In this document: positions 63,268 to 64,000 of the stretch, piece after piece
How positions within the stretch are numbered: the first letter of the stretch is position 1
How the letters are laid out: each line of letters begins with the position of its first letter
Source of the DNA: Fontimicrobium_A sp034506455
GTDB taxonomy: Bacteria; Zhuqueibacterota; Zhuqueibacteria; Residuimicrobiales; Krinioviventaceae
Assembly (NCBI GenBank): GCA_034506455.1
Contig: JAPDPN010000001.1
Coordinates: forward strand, 6,586 to 70,585
Length of the DNA stretch: 64,000 nt
Direction of reading: 5' to 3'
The notes under the pieces: generated by a model
The model's input: only the letters and a program-made list of their open reading frames with translations
Databases searched by the model: none
Told to the model about the DNA's origin: nothing
Program-made: the position numbers and the translations under genes

Positions 63268-63894
63268 TTAAAACGGCGACACCGACAAACCTGCGGCGAA
63301 TCGCCAACCGCCGATGCTTTTTTCTTCGAAACCGGTTAGGCCGCCAATTCCTCCTGAGGCTACTTCAGCCTCGAGGTAAACCACGGCTTTCGAAGTTGCA
63401 AGATACTCAACCGCTGCTTCCATATAAAAACCGGAACCCTGTTGTTTGCCGGCTGCGCCCGAAGCGCTGTCGGCCAAGAGAAACGGGCTGCCGGTTTCGT
63501 CGATAAAATAGAATGCCGCCCCGAATCCATAGTAGGAACCCCACCGGCCGTCCGGCAGCCTCCGAAAGCGTACGCCTGCTTTCAGCCATTTTTCCTCCCA
63601 TGAGGATTCCGTGAAACCCTCTTTAGCAGTTGAGTTTTTAGCATAGCTGTAGAAATAGCCGTACTTGGCCGCTGCATAAGCTGTTCCGTAGAAGCGCACG
63701 GCGGCAAAGCCGCCGAATCCGTCTCCCCATCGGCTTTTATAGACTTGCTCAAAATCTTTATGGGAGATGCGGAAGACGCCGTAATCTCCGCCAAGGATCA
63801 ATCGCGGAGGTTCGGCGGGTTTTAACTCTTTGTACCACTGAGCCGAGACACTGCCGACAAGGCATAAAACGGAATAAAGAAGACGCTTTACCAT
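63268..63894 (-). CDS. Predicted outer-membrane beta-barrel protein
   Basis: 208 residues from ATG 63894 (ATG 63900 is also possible), overlapping the stop of the VanZ-like gene. The signal peptide is VKRLLYSVLCLVGSVSAQWY. The rest alternates short polar turns with amphipathic strands rich in Gly, Tyr and Phe: RLILGGDYGVFRIS, GFGGFAAVRFYGTAYAAAKY, KAGVRFRRL, SYYGFGAAFYFID, YMEAAVEYLA, and ends in WRFAAGLSVSPF, an aromatic terminal residue as in barrels inserted by BamA. Probably an eight-stranded barrel; function unknown. Confidence 0.7.
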   Translation of the reverse strand: MVKRLLYSVLCLVGSVSAQWYKELKPAEPPRLILGGDYGVFRISHKDFEQVYKSRWGDGFGGFAAVRFYGTAYAAAKYGYFYSYAKNSTAKEGFTESSWEEKWLKAGVRFRRLPDGRWGSYYGFGAAFYFIDETGSPFLLADSASGAAGKQQGSGFYMEAAVEYLATSKAVVYLEAEVASGGIGGLTGFEEKSIGGWRFAAGLSVSPF

Positions 63895-64000
63895 AGCCAT
63901 CCGCGCTTTTGCATAAAGATCATTGTCGGTTTGAAAGCGCATAGGGCCGTAAAGGTTCCCAATAAATTGGCGGCAGCATCCAACGGATCGAACAGACGGC
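63888..64000 (-). CDS. 3' end of a VanZ-like membrane protein (start outside window)
   Basis: 37 codons enter from the window edge and stop at 63888. RLFDPLDAAANLLGTFTAL matches the end of VanZ-like proteins (D-x-x-D-h-x-A-N-x-x-G), a membrane helix following a conserved Asp. The stop overlaps the start of the barrel gene, so the two are coupled. The call rests on a short segment. Confidence 0.45.
   Translation of the reverse strand, partial: RLFDPLDAAANLLGTFTALCAFKPTMIFMQKRGWLW

Overview
The window looks like part of a metagenome-assembled genome of a Gram-negative bacterium from the FCB (Fibrobacterota-Chlorobiota-Bacteroidota) side of the tree. A Calditrichota/KSB1-like or Rhodothermia-like lineage would fit, but the phylum is my inference. 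The evidence is a secreted protein with a type IX-like NYPNPFNP C-terminal tail, a TonB receptor with a carboxypeptidase-like N-terminal domain paired with a lipoprotein, a lamin-tail/CotH surface protein, many signal peptides and lipoboxes, and a carotenoid pathway using CruF, CruC, CruD and CrtYcd homologues. Five runs of exactly 100 N mark scaffold joins. Two of them are flanked by exact 127-bp duplications, so those joins are un-merged k-mer overlaps rather than real gaps. No rRNA, CRISPR array, insertion sequence or phage gene was seen.

Layout. 1-9.3 kb (minus): CotH surface protein, a ThuA-like secreted protein with a sorting tail, a protein with three carboxypeptidase-regulatory-like repeats, then a proline dehydrogenase-LigA-M48 protease operon. 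9.6-9.8 kb (plus): tRNA-Phe with promoter and terminator. 9.8-13.6 kb (minus): threonylcarbamoyl-AMP synthase, TonB receptor and lipoprotein operon. 13.7-17.5 kb: Cu/Zn efflux permease fused to a heavy-metal domain, a YhhN-family membrane protein, and a GH10 xylanase and ThuA-like protein that converge on a gap. 17.5-27.4 kb (minus): photolyase plus a nearly complete carotenoid operon, predicted to make a glycosylated and acylated keto-carotenoid related to salinixanthin. 27.4-32.5 kb (plus): KtrB-KtrA potassium uptake, Hsp20 and Lon.

32.6-46.3 kb (plus) is the most unusual region. It holds an AsmA/YdbH-like intermembrane protein, a DUF1318/YdbL-like lipoprotein, a 2722-residue secreted protein (TolB-like propeller, TPRs, CHAT, TPRs, CHAT, both CHAT domains apparently without catalytic residues) and a zinc N-acetylmuramoyl-L-alanine amidase. 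The first three are coupled by ATGA overlaps. I propose this as an undescribed envelope-homeostasis or cell-wall-control system.

46.3-52 kb (minus): a tight operon of lipoprotein, divergent polysaccharide deacetylase, a PdxJ homologue lacking the catalytic residues, an S9 peptidase, a small lipoprotein and a cytidylate-kinase-like protein. 52-57.7 kb: a membrane metallopeptidase, a DUF4921/GalT-like protein, a GroES-like protein coupled to a ClC channel with CBS and RCK-C domains, and a Tat-exported TIM-barrel isomerase-like lipoprotein. 57.7-64 kb (minus): a DNA-repair operon (Endonuclease Q-UvrD fusion, ParB-like protein, spore-photoproduct-lyase-like radical SAM protein), a 58-residue small protein, an outer-membrane barrel candidate and the end of a VanZ-like gene. 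Light damage and envelope maintenance recur: carotenoids, photolyase and SPL-like protein on one side, and AsmA, amidase and surface proteins on the other.
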